A stretch of DNA of 64,000 nucleotides from Chlorocebus sabaeus (GCF_047675955.1 NC_132925.1:19926688-19990687); one strand, 5' to 3'; shown: positions 11,820 to 24,575, counted from the first letter of the stretch. Notes: generated by a model from the sequence alone, not told the origin. A program made the numbers and translations.

Positions 11820-11930
11820 GCTGTCTTCATTTTATGGAGGGGGTCCAGGGTGGTTACAAGGCTTGCCCAAGGTCAGAAACAAATTTGTAGCCAAGCAGGG
11901 TATCCTGACTTTCAAGACAGGGTTTTCTCA
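11820..11930 (-). repeat. Possible MIR fragment
   Basis: 'gcttgcccaaggtcagaaac' followed by 'gtagccaagcagggt' resembles the reversed MIR core (a 'cttgcccaaggtcacacagc' type consensus). The rest is too diverged to be sure. Confidence 0.5.
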
Positions 11931-12753
11931 GGGCACCAGAGCAGGACTGATATCCTGGGCTTTTAATATGCTTGTCTGACTACTGCCAAAGGTAAAAAAT
12001 GCAAGTTTATCGAGTTTGATTTATTACCACAAAATATCTGTCTGGAAGTTTACTTTACCCATAGTTTTTGTGTTACTAATTAACACGCATTTTTCTTTGA
12101 ATTCTTCCTGATAGTAAAACAGACTCTTTGTTGTTACAGGGAGTTAATCAAGGCCATAAGATTTCCCAATTCTGTCAATGACCATACTTAGCTAAAAGAC
12201 AGAAAGGCTGAGTGGAAGATTTTTCCTATGCCTATAGTAGGGCTTGTCCTTCTTGCCACTACACAGCCCCATACTGTTTGTGGCTATTTTTGTTGGTCTA
12301 AAGGGCACAGGCCTCTGAAACAAAACTGTTTTTGGGTTTGAGCCAGATGATTAGGTTTGTATTTATTTGATCACATTCACAACCCATATTTGCTGACTTT
12401 CCTAACACCAACTTGGGAAGATTTTTTTTAAAATCACTTTCCTTCTTCTCTTCCTTCCTTCCAGTGTTTTCTTCCTTCCCCACTCGCTTTCAGAAAGGAT
12501 TTGATGTTGCCTAGGGTTAAAATAGATAAATAAAATCAAAACCATTAGGATGAATATGAAGGAACGGGGAAAGATGTTATACTCGACTCCCTGAGGTAAG
12601 ATGGCTTTGCTGTTATATTGAACAATGCATTTGGCTCTGAGCTTCCTGGTAGACAAAGTGAAACAAGTCTTTGGGTTCATGTTATTTCTATTTGCTGAGG
12701 AGAAACATATCAGGTCGTCCACAGAGACATTATTACCAAGCACTTTATTCTAA

Positions 12754-12840
12754 GCCAGTGATTTTCATGTAAGTGAAGCTAAATAATCATTTAGAATAGG
12801 GGATTCATATATACATTAGAGTTTGAGAAGCTCTGCTGTA
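12754..12840 (+). repeat. Possible MER5-like hAT fragment
   Basis: It starts 'ccagtgattttcatgtaagt' and ends 'gagtttgagaagctctgctg', reminiscent of MER5 termini ('cagtggttctca' and 'gtttgagaaccactg'). It is short and diverged, so the call is tentative. Confidence 0.4.
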
Positions 12841-12844
12841 GTCC

Positions 12845-12970
12845 ACCTCCATTTTTTGTTGATAAGCCCAGGGAAGATAAATAATTTGCCGGTTACCAGG
12901 CTTGGCAGTCATACACAGGCTTAGAGTCAGTTTGTCTTGGTACCAGCCTGGGCCTCAGTGCTCCTTTGTT
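12845..12970 (-). repeat. Possible MIR fragment
   Basis: 'cccagggaagataaataatt' followed by 'tgccggttaccaggcttggc' resembles the reversed MIR core, with the antisense 'gaggaaactgaggc' region degraded. Weak. Confidence 0.42.
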
Positions 12971-13594
12971 TAGAAAACACAGGTGTAGTGAGATGCCATA
13001 TTAGCGCTGGTGTGGTCAAGTACCTTACCTCGCTCCCAGGCAGTATGGACACAGACTATGACATGAGTCTTGGGATTTAGACTTAATGAAATCAGAATAT
13101 GTGAAAGAGGAGTTTTTTTCAAGAAGCTTTTCTTTTTACCACAAAGCTGGACCTCTGTATCAGGATGCTGTCAAATTGCCATGGAGGAGAAATCTAGAAG
13201 AGTAGGCCATAGCAGGTGTCCTTTTTATGGCCTGTTTTAAAATACTTTGTCAAAAATGCCCTTCGTTTAGTCAAAATTGTGGGCAAATTTGTTATATTTT
13301 TGCTGCCATGAGTATATGGTAGAACTTTGGGCAGGGGTCCTAAACTCAAGCTGTCTGCAGGAGACAGACAGGCATGGACAGCTATTTATTGTTCAGAAGG
13401 CCAGACATAAAACAAGGAGCAAGGTCTATAGTGAACCAAAGGGCCAGTGTTCTGTCTCAATGGGGCAACTGCTTCTCAGCTCCTGTTCATTTTTTATCAT
13501 GTGAAAAATGCAGTTATGTGGATGAGCAGATCTTCCAGTATTTTCAGAGGAGCTGGAAGTCTGGATTATTAAATAAAATCTCCTGATTTTAAAT
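12971..13594. other. Unique DNA, nothing recognised
   Basis: About 620 bp with no repeat or coding signal I can support. The overlapping 70-75-codon frames at 13277-13586 show no domain. Confidence 0.5.
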
Positions 13595-14397
13595 GTTGGC
13601 AACTCTTTTCTTCCACTTGTTCAAGGCAGAAACCTTGGAGTTGTCCTTGACTCCTGTCTTCCTTTCAAAACCCACATCTAATTTATCAGGAAATCCTGTT
13701 GGCTCTAACCTCAAAATATATTCAGAATCTGATCACTTCTTACGGATCTCTATTGCACTACTGTGGTCCAAACCACCACTGTCGCTCTCCAAGATTGTTG
13801 CAGTAGCCTCCTGACTGGTCTCACTGCTTCCATTCTTTCTCTCCTGCAGCCAGAAGTGTTAAGTCAGATCACGTTGCCCCTCTGCCCACAATCCTCCAAA
13901 GTCTCCTCATCTTACTCAGCGTGAAAGCCAAGATCCCCCCAATAACCCATGAGACTCTCTGACCTCATCTCTGCAGCTACATTGGCCTCCTGTCTATTCC
14001 TCACATATACCAGCTCATTTCCTCCTTGTGACCTTTGTCCTTGCTGTTCCTTATTTTTCCTGGGATTCCAGGTATCTCTATGGCCCATTCATCCCCTGCA
14101 TCCCTTTGCTTAAATGTCATCTTCTCAGTGAGACCTGCTTGGACGCACTATCTAAACTTACATACACGAATACACACATCCTTCCTCTCCTTCTCTGCTT
14201 TGTTTTCCTCCCTACCACATATCATGGTCTAGTATACTCTATCTGTTTCTCTTTTATTACCTGTTTTCTGCACTACAATGTAGATTCCACATGGATAGGG
14301 ACTTTGTATGATTTTGTGTTTGTTCACTGCTGTTTACATCTGGAAATGAGCCTCACACATGGTAGGTGTTCAGTAAATGTTTGATGAATGAATGAAT
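13595..14397 (+). mobile_element. L2 LINE fragment, 3' 800 bp
   Basis: Sense L2 from the end of ORF2 into the 3' end. Landmarks are 'aaccttggagttgtccttga', 'gttggctctaacctcaaaat', 'cttaaatgtcatcttctcag' and the terminal 'cagtaaatgtttgatgaatg'. It is one of the better-preserved old LINE pieces here. Open frames inside it are relics with stops. Confidence 0.9.
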
Positions 14398-14814
14398 CTT
14401 AAAAACAATTTTTTTAACTTTGGGCCAAATAAAACTCTTCAATAGGCCAAACCTGGGCTGTACTTCTTTTGGCCTAGAGTCAAAAAGAAGGATGAGTGCT
14501 CCTCCAGCAGCTCCTTGTAGCTTGGGAACAGACTTTATGAATGCATCATGATGCCTGCCCTGCTCAGGAAACCACAGATGAGTTCTTCCCTTCCATTCCC
14601 ACATGTACCCTCCTACTTCCACACTGCTCAACTTCAATACATGCTTATTGTTTTGTGGCTCAACATTGTTTTTCCCAAGGCATTGCTGTTTAGAATGTGG
14701 AAAATGTTGTGTGAATTATTTCAGCCTCCTGAGTGCACCTTCAAATCTCTGAAGGTAGCACACATTTGAACAGTTTGACTTGCTTTCGGCAACACAGAGT
14801 TTAGAACTGGGCAA
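14398..14814. other. Unique DNA, nothing recognised
   Basis: About 420 bp between two oppositely oriented L2 fragments, with no recognised feature. Confidence 0.5.
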
Positions 14815-15108
14815 GCAATAAGTGAGAGGAAGACTGTCGCAGAGGGTAAAGCATGTGTAAAGACAGGTGTAAACATACCCATGATGCTTAGGAAGAGAAC
14901 AAGTGAAACTAGAGTGGAGAGTGAGAGGGAAAGTGGTTAGAAAAGATGTTGAAGAGTAGACAGGGCCACTTGCAGACCATGGTAAGGAGTTTGAACACTA
15001 TTGTTACATCCCATGGGAAGCTGTTAAAGCATTTCTAAGTATTGAAATGATGGGGTGGGATTTATATTGATTAAATTTTACTCTGGCTATTCTGGGAATT
15101 TAGGAGAC
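14815..15108 (-). mobile_element. L2 LINE fragment
   Basis: The reverse-complement L2 pattern is visible as 'agaccatggtaaggagtttg', 'catgggaagctgttaaagca' and 'ttttactctggctattctgg'. It is internal to the L2 sequence and lacks the 3' tail. Divergence is high. Confidence 0.75.
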
Positions 15109-15117
15109 CAATAATAA

Positions 15118-15345
15118 TAATGACAAAGCAAATGCAACTAACATTTATTAAACACTGATGCCAGGCAGCATGCTAATTGCTTTATACAGATTATTTTAGT
15201 TAATTCTTACATCGTTCTATTGAGTTAAATATTATTATCCCAGTTTTGCAGATGAGGAAACTGAGACACACTGAAGCTAAGTAATTTGCCTGAAGTCACA
15301 GAGCTAACCTATCGAACCCAGGCTGTCATTTTTCAGCCTTTGCTC
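15118..15345 (-). repeat. MIR SINE
   Basis: Reverse-oriented MIR with 'aacatttattaaacactgat', 'cagatgaggaaactgagaca' and 'aatttgcctgaagtcacaga', covering most of the element. The core is well preserved for its age. Confidence 0.9.
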
Positions 15346-16062
15346 TTACTTAGCCCTTAACCTTTACTTCTTTGACTCTTCTTCCAATCCCGGATTCAAG
15401 ATGAGCATTTAGGAGGTTATTGCTATATTCCAGGCAACAGCTGGTGGTTGCTTGGCCTTTCTGCTAAGGTGGTTTTTCTATCGTTCCTTATAAGTTTAAT
15501 ATTCATTCTTACAGATGGAGTATGATTTAATTCATGTTGGATAATAGGCCTTAGCAAAGACTGAGGTAATATATTTTATTACTTAATTATAAAATTTTTC
15601 ATTGAATGTTTTTTAAAATACTGTGCATTTACCTAGTAGGCACTTAATAAATAAATCTAAATTATAAAATATCAGGCTAAAAGAGACAGTGATGGAATAG
15701 CATTCCCATTGATGGAAATATTTATAATTTATCCAGTTAGAAAATAATCTCTAGTTCCTTGTCAATGATAACAGCACATTTCTAGGAGTCAGTTCTTATT
15801 TTCTTAAGAAGAGTTGACTCTGATAAGCTGTCATACCAACTGTACTAGATTCCAGACTCATTACTGTGAACTATTCAGTGGTGATTTGTTTCAATATGCC
15901 TTTTTACTGAGATGTATAACACACACAAAGACACCTGCACATATAAACATATACATATAGATATATATCCTGTTGATGTTTTGCCAGCACATCAGTCCGT
16001 TGTTAGCAGTTACTTGAGCACCTAAACTCAATTCAGTTATTTTTCTTTAAAAAAATTTTTTT
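15346..16062. other. Unique AT-rich DNA
   Basis: About 700 bp. A 'cctagtaggcacttaataaa' motif near 15635 looks like a leftover L2/MIR tail. A short 'acatatacatatagatatat' tract lies near 15950. Nothing else is recognised. Confidence 0.5.
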
Positions 16063-16203
16063 GAGCCCGGAATGGTGGTGCATGCCTATTGTCCCAAGCT
16101 ACCCTGGGGGCTGAGGCAGGAGGATTGCTTGAGCTCAGGAGTTCCAGGCCAGCCTGGGCAACATAGCAAGAGCTTGTCTTTAAAAAATAAGTAAATAAAA
16201 ACT
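16063..16203 (+). mobile_element. Alu left-monomer (FLAM-like)
   Basis: gagcccggaatggtggtgca, 'gaggcaggaggattgcttga' and 'agcctgggcaacatagcaag' are followed by an A-rich tail, with no right arm. The flanks around 16050 and 16203 share an imperfect 'ttaaaaattttttt'-type repeat compatible with a target duplication. Confidence 0.88.
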
Positions 16204-17114
16204 TAAAAATTTTTTCAGACTTATTTGTCTAAAAAGAAATATTTTTTATTTTCACATGTATAAATAAAATATTAAAATTAATTTTAAAATATATTACAAA
16301 AAATAAATTTACTTATTTGTACAGAAAAGCGTTGTTTTAGTCACATAACACTATTGATTTTGATTATGATAATTGTTCAGTAAAGTCCCCTAGGCATGGT
16401 CTTCTTAATTGTATCCACTTTAGTTACATAAATAGAAAGCTAAATAGTCATTCATTTTACTGTTGCATTTGCAACCTTTGCCAAGTCACTATCACATTAA
16501 ATAGTGGTTTTGTTTCTAAAAATATAGCCTATCTATACATAGACCATACCAGTGTGCATTAATTGGAGTTTATGAAAGACATAGCTTTTATTTGAGCTCA
16601 AGGTTTATTCCACCCTAAATAGTCTAATTATTAAAATAAAAAAGCAAATACTGAGCAGTTTACTGACATTCCATAGAAGATAGAATAAGACTCAGTGTGT
16701 GAGAGCACTACAACATTTCTGATGGTTTCTTTTTTAAAATAAAAAACAGCAACTTCAAAACTTGAAGTTTTGGTACAACTTCAAGTTGTACCAAAATGAA
16801 AATTCAAAATTCTGCTAGACAAACTGATACTAAGCGGGCTTTTGTAGCTTAGCCTGTCACTAGGCTATATAGTGACCAAAAGGGCAGATTCTGAGTCATG
16901 ATAACATTCCAGGAGATGTCAACAGTCAAAATAAAATCAAACTATATGTCATCTGGAAAGCTGAAATAAAGACCAAGGGATCTTGGAACATTTAGAAGCA
17001 GCCCAGGTGTGACATGAGTGAGGACTCTAAGAAGAAAAACTTCACAGCTGTTTGTAACTTTCTCACAACTGTGACACATTTCTCTAGTGTGGAATGGAAA
17101 GTATAGAAATGGAG
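16204..17114. other. Unique AT-rich DNA carrying a palindrome
   Basis: About 900 bp of unique sequence. It contains the perfect inverted repeat described separately at 16768-16796. No coding evidence. Confidence 0.5.
16768..16796. repeat. Perfect 14-bp-arm palindrome with 1-nt centre
   Basis: The left arm TTTTGGTACAACTT and the right arm AAGTTGTACCAAAA are exact reverse complements around a single C at 16782. A second, smaller inverted repeat (aacttcaa / ttgaagtt) overlaps just upstream at about 16751-16769. Confidence 0.97.
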
Positions 17115-17290
17115 AAATTCAGAACTGGAAAGGACCTCAGAACCCTTGTTTTACAGAAAGGAAATAGAGGCCCAACAAGCACCAAACACTTGCATAAAGT
17201 CACACAACTAGAGTTAACGATCGGACTGAAATTGGAATTTAGAACTCCTATTTTCTAATTTAATATTATTTTCCCTACTCTTTTGGGGCA
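17115..17290 (-). repeat. MIR-type SINE (MIR/MIR3/MIRc)
   Basis: The reversed MIR core appears as 'ctggaaaggacctcagaacc', 'tgttttacagaaaggaaata' and 'cataaagtcacacaactaga'. Subtype cannot be fixed by eye. Confidence 0.78.
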
Positions 17291-18854
17291 TTTTTATTGT
17301 GTAGTCATTTGAGTTGTACCAAAATGAAAAGAGCTGGCTTGGGTGAGAAAAGGATCTCTGCCACCAGAAGTCAGTGATTAGGCCAAAACTAGACAGTGGC
17401 TCCCAGGCATGCATGTTGGTTTTCCGTGAAAGAAACTTGGACTCATTGTCCTCTAAGAGCTTTTCCAACTCTAATTGTAATAAGTATTGATAATTTTTAT
17501 CATATTTGTAATAGGGTAATGATTCGTCCTCCCTCCTTAAGGCATTATTGCTCATTCTCATTCATGCATGTCTCATCTACTCTAGTCTTTTCTCAGAACC
17601 TGTTTTCCTGTTGAGAGCACCTGTTCCAAAGTTGCTTAGTAAGGCAGTGTGACTAAAAAAGCAGGCTAAGACTCCAAGCTCTGTTCACTATTTGGAATCA
17701 TGAGTAATCATTGTCCCCACAACTAATTTAACCTTCTATATTAAACCAGTATCCAATAACTGCTGCTTTTCCTCTACCATATAAATACAAATCAGCTATA
17801 TAGTTAGCAAAAGGGAGACTGGTACAGTGAAATCAATCCATTTTCCCTCCCTGCAGCAAGGATGTGGTATAGTAAAAGCTTTGGTCAATTTATAACCTAA
17901 TAAGGTATAAATGGTTTTTAAAGTACACTGTGGTAAAATGTTCTTTACTGTGCAACTATATAGCTATTCTTGGCTTAGGAATTAAAAATGTATAGATTTG
18001 CATTACAAGATAAAATCTATGAGATATGAAGTCTGATTAGAACTATATTTACCACCTGATAATATCTGTGTGAATATAAACATCTCTGTTACTCTCTTCC
18101 TAATATAAAATGATCTTTGCCCATTCTGCCTGTATCCTTTTGTCCAGCTCTCAGATTCTATTTTTTTCTGCTGTGTTTTAGAATGTATTTTCCCAGGCAT
18201 CAACATTTTTAGACTATGTACTTAAATGTCATATTTATAATAGGGAATTTCCAGAAAACAAGTGATTCAGTCTCATATGCCTAAAGTACCCCATTCTCCA
18301 GTGGAAAGCAGGAAGAGTTATTCATTGTATTAGTTATGTGGTCACAATGGAGGCCTGTCTCCATAGGTTTAAAACAATAGGTTTTAATTTTTCATCTAGC
18401 AGTCCAATAGAAATGTTTCCAGAATTCCTATTACCCTCGTTCCCACTGATCCTGGATTGATTTGGGAAGTGGGGTGAGGAAAGAGTTGGTGGTAGGGTTC
18501 ACGTTATTATCATGGTGATCTAGTGAGTGAGTGAAGGATTCCTTTTTTCAAATATAAAGGAAATTGAGAGCCCAACAAGAAAGAAGCCATGTTACAGAAC
18601 TAGAAAAGTAATTGTCCAGACCTAGCATTAAAACCCAACACCCAAACATGACCTGAGACCCGCATCCCTTGGCTCCTCCTATGTTCTTTTTTTTTTTTTT
18701 TTTTTAACTAACCTATTCTCTCCCCTTAAGGAAAGGTCAAGCTAAGCCAATTTTCCTTCTAAGGCTGAGGATCTAGGACAAGAAGGCAAAGACAGGGAGG
18801 GAGGACATTGTATCTTACATGTATTTGCCTCACTTTCTCCCAAGGGAAACATCC
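17291..18854. other. Unique AT-rich DNA
   Basis: About 1.56 kb. The start holds a 19-bp exact copy (17312-17330) of part of the upstream palindrome. A T17 run occurs near 18690. The 115-codon antisense frame at 17214-17561 straddles the MIR edge and shows no domain. Confidence 0.5.
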
Positions 18855-18862
18855 CACTAGGG

Positions 18863-19183
18863 CAGTGTCAACAAACTTTCTTTATAAAAGTAAAAATAGT
18901 AAGTATTTTAGGCCTTGCTGGCCATGTGGTCTGTGTAGCAACTACTAAACTAGATCAGAATCAGCCAAAGACAATACATAAATTAATGAGCATGGCCATG
19001 TTTTGATAAAACTATATTTTGGATAGTTAAATTTGAATTTTATGTATTTTTTTGCATTACGAAAAATTGTTCTAATTTTTAATTTTTTCAGCCATTTAAA
19101 AATGTAAAAATCATACTTACAGGTTTTATAAAGACAGGCTACAGACCAGATCTAGCCCATTAGCCACAGTTTGCTAACCCCTG
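18863..19183. mobile_element. hAT-Charlie nonautonomous element (MER1/MER33-like)
   Basis: It begins cagtgtcaacaaactttctt and ends 'cacagtttgctaacccctg', the inverted-end pattern of Charlie-family elements. The 'ttttaggccttgctggccat' block is typical. The 8-bp flanks cactaggg (18855-18862) and ccctatgg (19184-19191) agree at 6 of 8 positions, as expected of a decayed hAT target duplication. Confidence 0.8.
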
Positions 19184-19191
19184 CCCTATGG

Positions 19192-19889
19192 GAATAAATA
19201 GTGAAATATGAGGAATTGTAGGTGTTAAAACATGGAGAAAAATATGATACTTGAAGGACAATTATTTAAATGTGGTAAGGGAAATTACTGATATGTATGC
19301 CTCTTTCAGGGAGAGCAGATGGTTGCCTTGGTCCTTGATTCTGTTTTAGGTAATCTTAGTTGGTACTAGGTCAAATTCCAGATTGATTATTTTGATTTAC
19401 TCTCAAGATTTATGAAAGGCAGGTTATAGCTGGCTTTAGAGAAGAAAAGTGGAAATAAGAAGAGGACATGTGACTTAGAGCTTGCCATAAGGTATGCAGA
19501 GCCAACAGAACATTTTATTCGAAATGGCAGCTGGTGGTTTCTGTTATCTGTGAATCATTGTGAAGTCTGTCTGAGGCAGAGAGGAGACAGCTAGCCGAAT
19601 TCCCCTTTAGCAAAAACGATTCATAACATTGTAAAGCTCACAGAAAATGCATTTTATATCACAAGAACACATAAAAATCTCTATTTTTTGACATACAGGC
19701 TATACCGACAAACTTTAAAATAAAAAAAACCTGTAAACATAAAACCATAAAGAAACATTTTTTAAAATAGTACGAATCATTTATGGGCAGTTGAATACAG
19801 CTTTTGTTGCTTTGCAGGTAACTCACTCACAACTATTGCATAAATGGTAATGCAGTTGTCTGTAACAAAGGACCATTAATTATGACACT
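19192..19889. other. Unique DNA, nothing recognised
   Basis: About 700 bp without a known repeat, coding sign or CpG enrichment. Confidence 0.5.
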
Positions 19890-20075
19890 GATGACAATGA
19901 TAACATAATTAACTATTTTTTGAGCTGCTACTATTTGCTGCCACCTAACATACATTAGTACATTTATTCCCTGCAACAAGCCTGCAAGGTAGGTATTATT
20001 CTCCTGTTGAAAATGATGCTGAAGTTCAGTCACACAAACACAAAGTACCAGGGCCAAATTGCAATCCATATCCCC
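19890..20075 (-). repeat. MIR SINE
   Basis: Reversed MIR: 'gagctgctactatttgctgc', 'caagcctgcaaggtaggtat', 'tattctcctgttgaaaatga' and a degraded core. Confidence 0.75.
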
Positions 20076-22359
20076 CTGGATTGGTAGTGTGGTGTAGTAG
20101 TGTGGTTTCCACTCTACTATTACGATTGATGAGACATGGTAACCAAAAAAAAAAAGAATTTAGGAAAACTGTCTTCAACTATATTGCTGGATAGCATTCC
20201 TTTATAAATATTAATTTTACTCTATGATTACTGTATGGTAATGGAATTATTTTGGCCCCTTAAAACCTTAGAAAAAAATCAAACTAATCGTGCCTTATAA
20301 CATTTGTGGTTTGTATGTCCATTGACTGTTTGCAATTTCCAGGCAGGCTGCATCCTTGAACTATTCACTGTCTGAACTTGCCCTCAAAGAATTCTTCCTC
20401 CTGCCTCACCTCTATGGAGTGGCAGCCAATGAAAAACCCACAAGCTCGGCAGCTGCAGCTCTGGAAGGCTTCCATCAAACCCTCATTCCCAAATCCCCTT
20501 TGAAAATCACAGCTCCTAGAGCTTTGTGTTATCTTCTTGAAGGTCTTGACTAATGTTTGTAACATTGTAAAACTTAAGCAAACACTGTCTTCAAGACCAG
20601 GATTCCTGAACTTGGACTCTGTGTTAAGTTGCCTGCACCAAATCATTTACTGCCCCTCAACTGCACTATCTTAAATTCTTACCCTGGAAAGTAGCCTGAA
20701 AAGCAGATATTAGGATGGGAGCTTTTTAAATGGTCAGTAGGAAATTAGAAAGCTTAATACGTTTCAGAGAGTGCCTATTTGACAATTCAGAATTGAATTT
20801 TAAAAAAAAAAAAAACCCTGATATATTGAGAATATGTGGTGACTCAGCCCTGTTCTTGTTCCTGTAAATTTTATTCTTTCCATGAATTGTTTTTAGGATT
20901 TAGAGGTCAAGTATCCAGTATACCTGTCTCAGAGGAAACAATATTATTTTCCTAAGTGAACATCTAGTACCAAAGTAGCTGTTTTATGTATAACTGAGCA
21001 GTACCAAAATCCCGTTCTTAGCCAGCCTTTTTATATATGAATCATATTATTTAATCCAGATTTATTTGAAACCACAACCAGACACACAATATGGTTATTT
21101 GATTGAAGAAACATGGACGCTATTATTCACCCCACCATGCGTTATTTTGCTTACATTAGTGACCCATTAATACACTTAAGAAAATAAGTAGTTTGCATCA
21201 TCATCCATTGCAATTGACAAGACTGGATGCTGGTGATTATGGACACTAAATTCCATTGGGGGAAAAGTTCCTGATCTCTGTGTAGCACAAGATTGGTTTT
21301 TCTAGACTGTCTCAAAAGTATATCCAGGAACTCAGAAGTGGGGGGAAAGCTGCAGCCAGGAGACAAATATGTGCTAATGTACCACTTACTGTCTGGAGAA
21401 AATGTACACTCATGGCAGCAGTAAGAAGTTATTTGGTCTGTATTTATTTACAATGTGCAGGCTGCAGAATGTTAGCATTCTGATTATGGCCAGATGTAAT
21501 GGAAAGAATTCACTAGCATTTTCACACTGGCTTTAGTAAGGAATGCACTTTTTGAATCAACATTGGTTAAAAGGTAGCCATTTCGTTCCAGTGATCCAAA
21601 AGGTTCTTTATGTTGCCTAAATAATAGAGGAAATTATTAGGGGCCTCAAATACCATCTGAATTGACTGCTTTTGGTCACTTAAACATGCTTTCTTATCAT
21701 TCAAACTGAGTAGACACATTTTTTAAAAAATTTAATAGGAAATGTCTAGTATTTAGGTAAGACAGTGAGTTTAGATTTATGATAGGAAACCCTCATAGTT
21801 CAAAGAGCACTTGCTTGAAATAATGTTGATAAAGAATATTAGAGTCAGTTTTCCTACTGGGAAGGAGGGGCATGCTTTAAACCCAGACTTTCTGTGAAAT
21901 ATGCAGCCTCAGGAGAATATCCACTGTGCTCAGTAAACAGTATATACATATGAATATATTTGTGGTGTTTTTTTCCCAGTAGAATATCTCAATCACTGCA
22001 GTGGTCCACTTTCCTATTTTAATGTTTGACTATCAGTTGTTTCAGTATCAAAAAACAACTTGGGATGTCAAGGAAGAGCCGTTTTGCTATCTCCATGTAG
22101 TCAGCAAAATGCTAGGGGGTTTTCTCCAGTTAGCTTGAAGACCTGTTTATCTTATGTTATTTTTTAGGGGTTGATCTGATATCATAAATATATATTCAAA
22201 ATTGTTATCCAAATTGTATGTGTTTCAAGTTTGTGCTTTCTAGGATGATTAGCAATTTGATGATGAAAGCCATCTACATTTTCAAGTCCCTTAAATCAAA
22301 TCTATTTTAAACAATTAAATTCATAAATGAATGACCAGACTATGATCATATTCCTCCTT
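20076..22359. other. Unique DNA
   Basis: About 2.3 kb with no recognised repeat beyond short homopolymers (an A-run near 20800). The part near 20380-20640 is locally less AT-rich and open in two frames (65 codons plus, 93 codons minus), but I see no protein family. Confidence 0.5.
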
Positions 22360-22366
22360 AAATTAT

Positions 22367-22651
22367 TATTATTATTATTATTATTTGAGACAAGAGTCTC
22401 ACTCTGTCACCCAGGCTGGAGTGCAATGGCGCAATCTTGGCTCACTGCAAGCCCTGCCTCTTGGGTTCAAGCAATTCTCCTGCCTCAGCCTCTGGAGTAG
22501 CTGGGACTACATGCGCATACCACCACACCCAGCTAATTTTGTATTTTTAGTAGAGACAGGGTTTCACCATGTTGGCCAGGCTGGTCTCAAACTCCTGATC
22601 TACCCACCTCAGCCTCCTGAAGTGCTGCGATGTGAGCCACTGCACGCAGCC
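22367..22651 (-). mobile_element. AluS-like SINE with (ATT)n tail
   Basis: Antisense Alu: gagacaagagtctcactctg through 'gagccactgcacgcagcc'. The tail has become an (ATT)n microsatellite at about 22362-22385. The target duplication aaattat is present at 22360-22366 and 22652-22658. A few internal deletions occur in the left arm. Confidence 0.95.
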
Positions 22652-22789
22652 AAATTATCTACTTGAATTTTTTAATGCCCTCTGGTTCCTGGTAATCAAA
22701 TACTTTGACCTTTTTCACCCCACCAAACTATTAAATAAATTGAACCATAGAAGAGGCAGAAACTTTTATCATTCTGATATGCAGGTGTT

Positions 22790-22985
22790 TCTTGATTACC
22801 TTTAGATTTATTTTATTATAATAGAAAAATTCAAATGTAGAGAGAAGTGGAAAAGAAAGAACCCCCATGTGCTCATCACAAGCTACAGCAGTCATCGACT
22901 CATGGCCAACTTTGTTACATCTTTATTCCTTTCCCCCTACATTGGATTCTTTGGAAGCACATCACATACATGTAATTTCTATGGA
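22790..22985 (-). mobile_element. L1ME-type 3'UTR fragment
   Basis: 'agagagaagtggaaaagaaa', 'gaacccccatgtgctcatca' and 'ggattctttggaagcacatc' match the reversed 3' end of old L1ME elements. Confidence 0.7.
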
Positions 22986-23080
22986 TTGTCTATTATGTGA
23001 TATGAACTTTGTTGGGCTCTGAGGATAAAAAGATGAATGAGACTTAGTCCTTGTTCTCAGGGATCTCATCAGATTCATCT
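22986..23080 (-). repeat. Possible L2 tail fragment
   Basis: 'ttgggctctgaggataaaaa' followed by 'gatgaatgagacttagtcct' and 'tgttctcagggatctcatca' resembles the reversed L2 3' region. Short and diverged. Confidence 0.42.
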
Positions 23081-23169
23081 GGGATAATAATGTTTAGTAG
23101 CCAATGTAATTATAAGTCCATTGTAACATAGAACCAAAAACTAAAAACCCTTGTACCATCTCTACACAT

Positions 23170-24575
23170 TGCATAAACTTAATATAAAAGGAATTATGGT
23201 ATAATATGAGTTCCTAAATTCAGTTTTATGAAGGCCTTTTAAGGCATGAAAAATTTCCTAGCTCTGTCAACTAAAAGGGCCTAGAATCAATGACATCTTG
23301 TAGCAATGAACACATGCAACACATAAAACTTCTACATCTCATTTCCCACTAAGAGGAACAGAGGCTTCTTGGAGAAGTAGCTGACTGCAGGGCTGTTGGA
23401 GGAAAAAAAAAGATGAGCCTGGAACATCTTTTCATGCCAGGATGTTAGGAAGTCTCAAAAAATGATGAGGACATGTCAGAAAGACACCAGAGTTAGCTTG
23501 AAAGGACTCCCACTGGCCTAATCTGAAACAACCTGAACAGCAAAATAATTATAAAATGGAAGGTGATCCCTTGAATAAAATAAGAATTCATGAATTTGTT
23601 CATGGTGATAATAGGTAGATATTACATGTGTAAGAAAGAAAAGTTGTTCTTTACAGTAGAATGCCTACTAATAAACGTAGAAGAAATATAGATAAGAAAA
23701 CCACCATTTTGCAACCATCATAGTTGCAAATAGTTACCTGAATAGTTACCTGATTCAGGCAGGAAGTATCAATGGCTGCTGAAACCATTTTTTAAAAGTT
23801 CAGTGAGGAACAGGATATTTACATATCTCAAAGAATTTTCCACAAAGTACTTATTAATAATCATGGGAAATAGTAGTTTTGGAGTAGAGAAGCCTGGTAG
23901 TGACACTTTAACCAAGTGATGAAAGTTACCGTCATCAATAGTGGAACAAATTGACATCTTGTGCTTCTTGATGTTATGCAGTGAGAAAGATACATTACTT
24001 CTATGGGATTCCTGCCCCAAATATGCATAATTAATTTAATGTTAAGGAAATATCAGAAGAACCTAAACTAAAAGATACTCTTCAAAAATATTAGTATCCT
24101 GAAACACATAAATAAAGCTGAGCAATTTCAGATTAAAAGAAACCAAAGAGACATGAAAACTAAATGAGTGGGTTCTTCCGGTTGGATCCTGTCAAGAGGA
24201 GGAAATGCAAACAGAACAGTATTGGGACAATTGGTAAAATCTGAATAAAATGTAGGGATGAAACATAATATTGTGCTTACATACATTTCCTGATTTTGAT
24301 CATTGTATTGTCACTAGGTAAGTGAATTTCTTTATTCTTAGGAAAATACGTGGTAATATTTAGAGGCAAAGGGACATGATGTCTGCAACTTAGATGGTTT
24401 AGAAAAACAAATGTGTGTGTATGTAGAAAGATAATAAAATACAAAAGTGGTAAAAATTTTAACAACTGGTGAATATGGGTGAAGGGTAAAAGATTTTTTG
24501 TAGTATTCTTGCAACTTTTCTCTTAAGTTTGAAGTTATTTTAAAATTTAACAAAAGATTAAAACAAAGCAAACAG
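23170..24575 (+). mobile_element. L1ME-type 3'UTR, about 1.4 kb
   Basis: Sense L1ME 3' end. Landmarks are 'tttcatgccaggatgttagg', 'gatgaggacatgtcagaaag', 'gcttgaaaggactcccactg', 'gtaaaatctgaataaaatgt' and the terminal 'gtattcttgcaacttttctc'. The left boundary is soft. It has no coding content. Confidence 0.8.
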
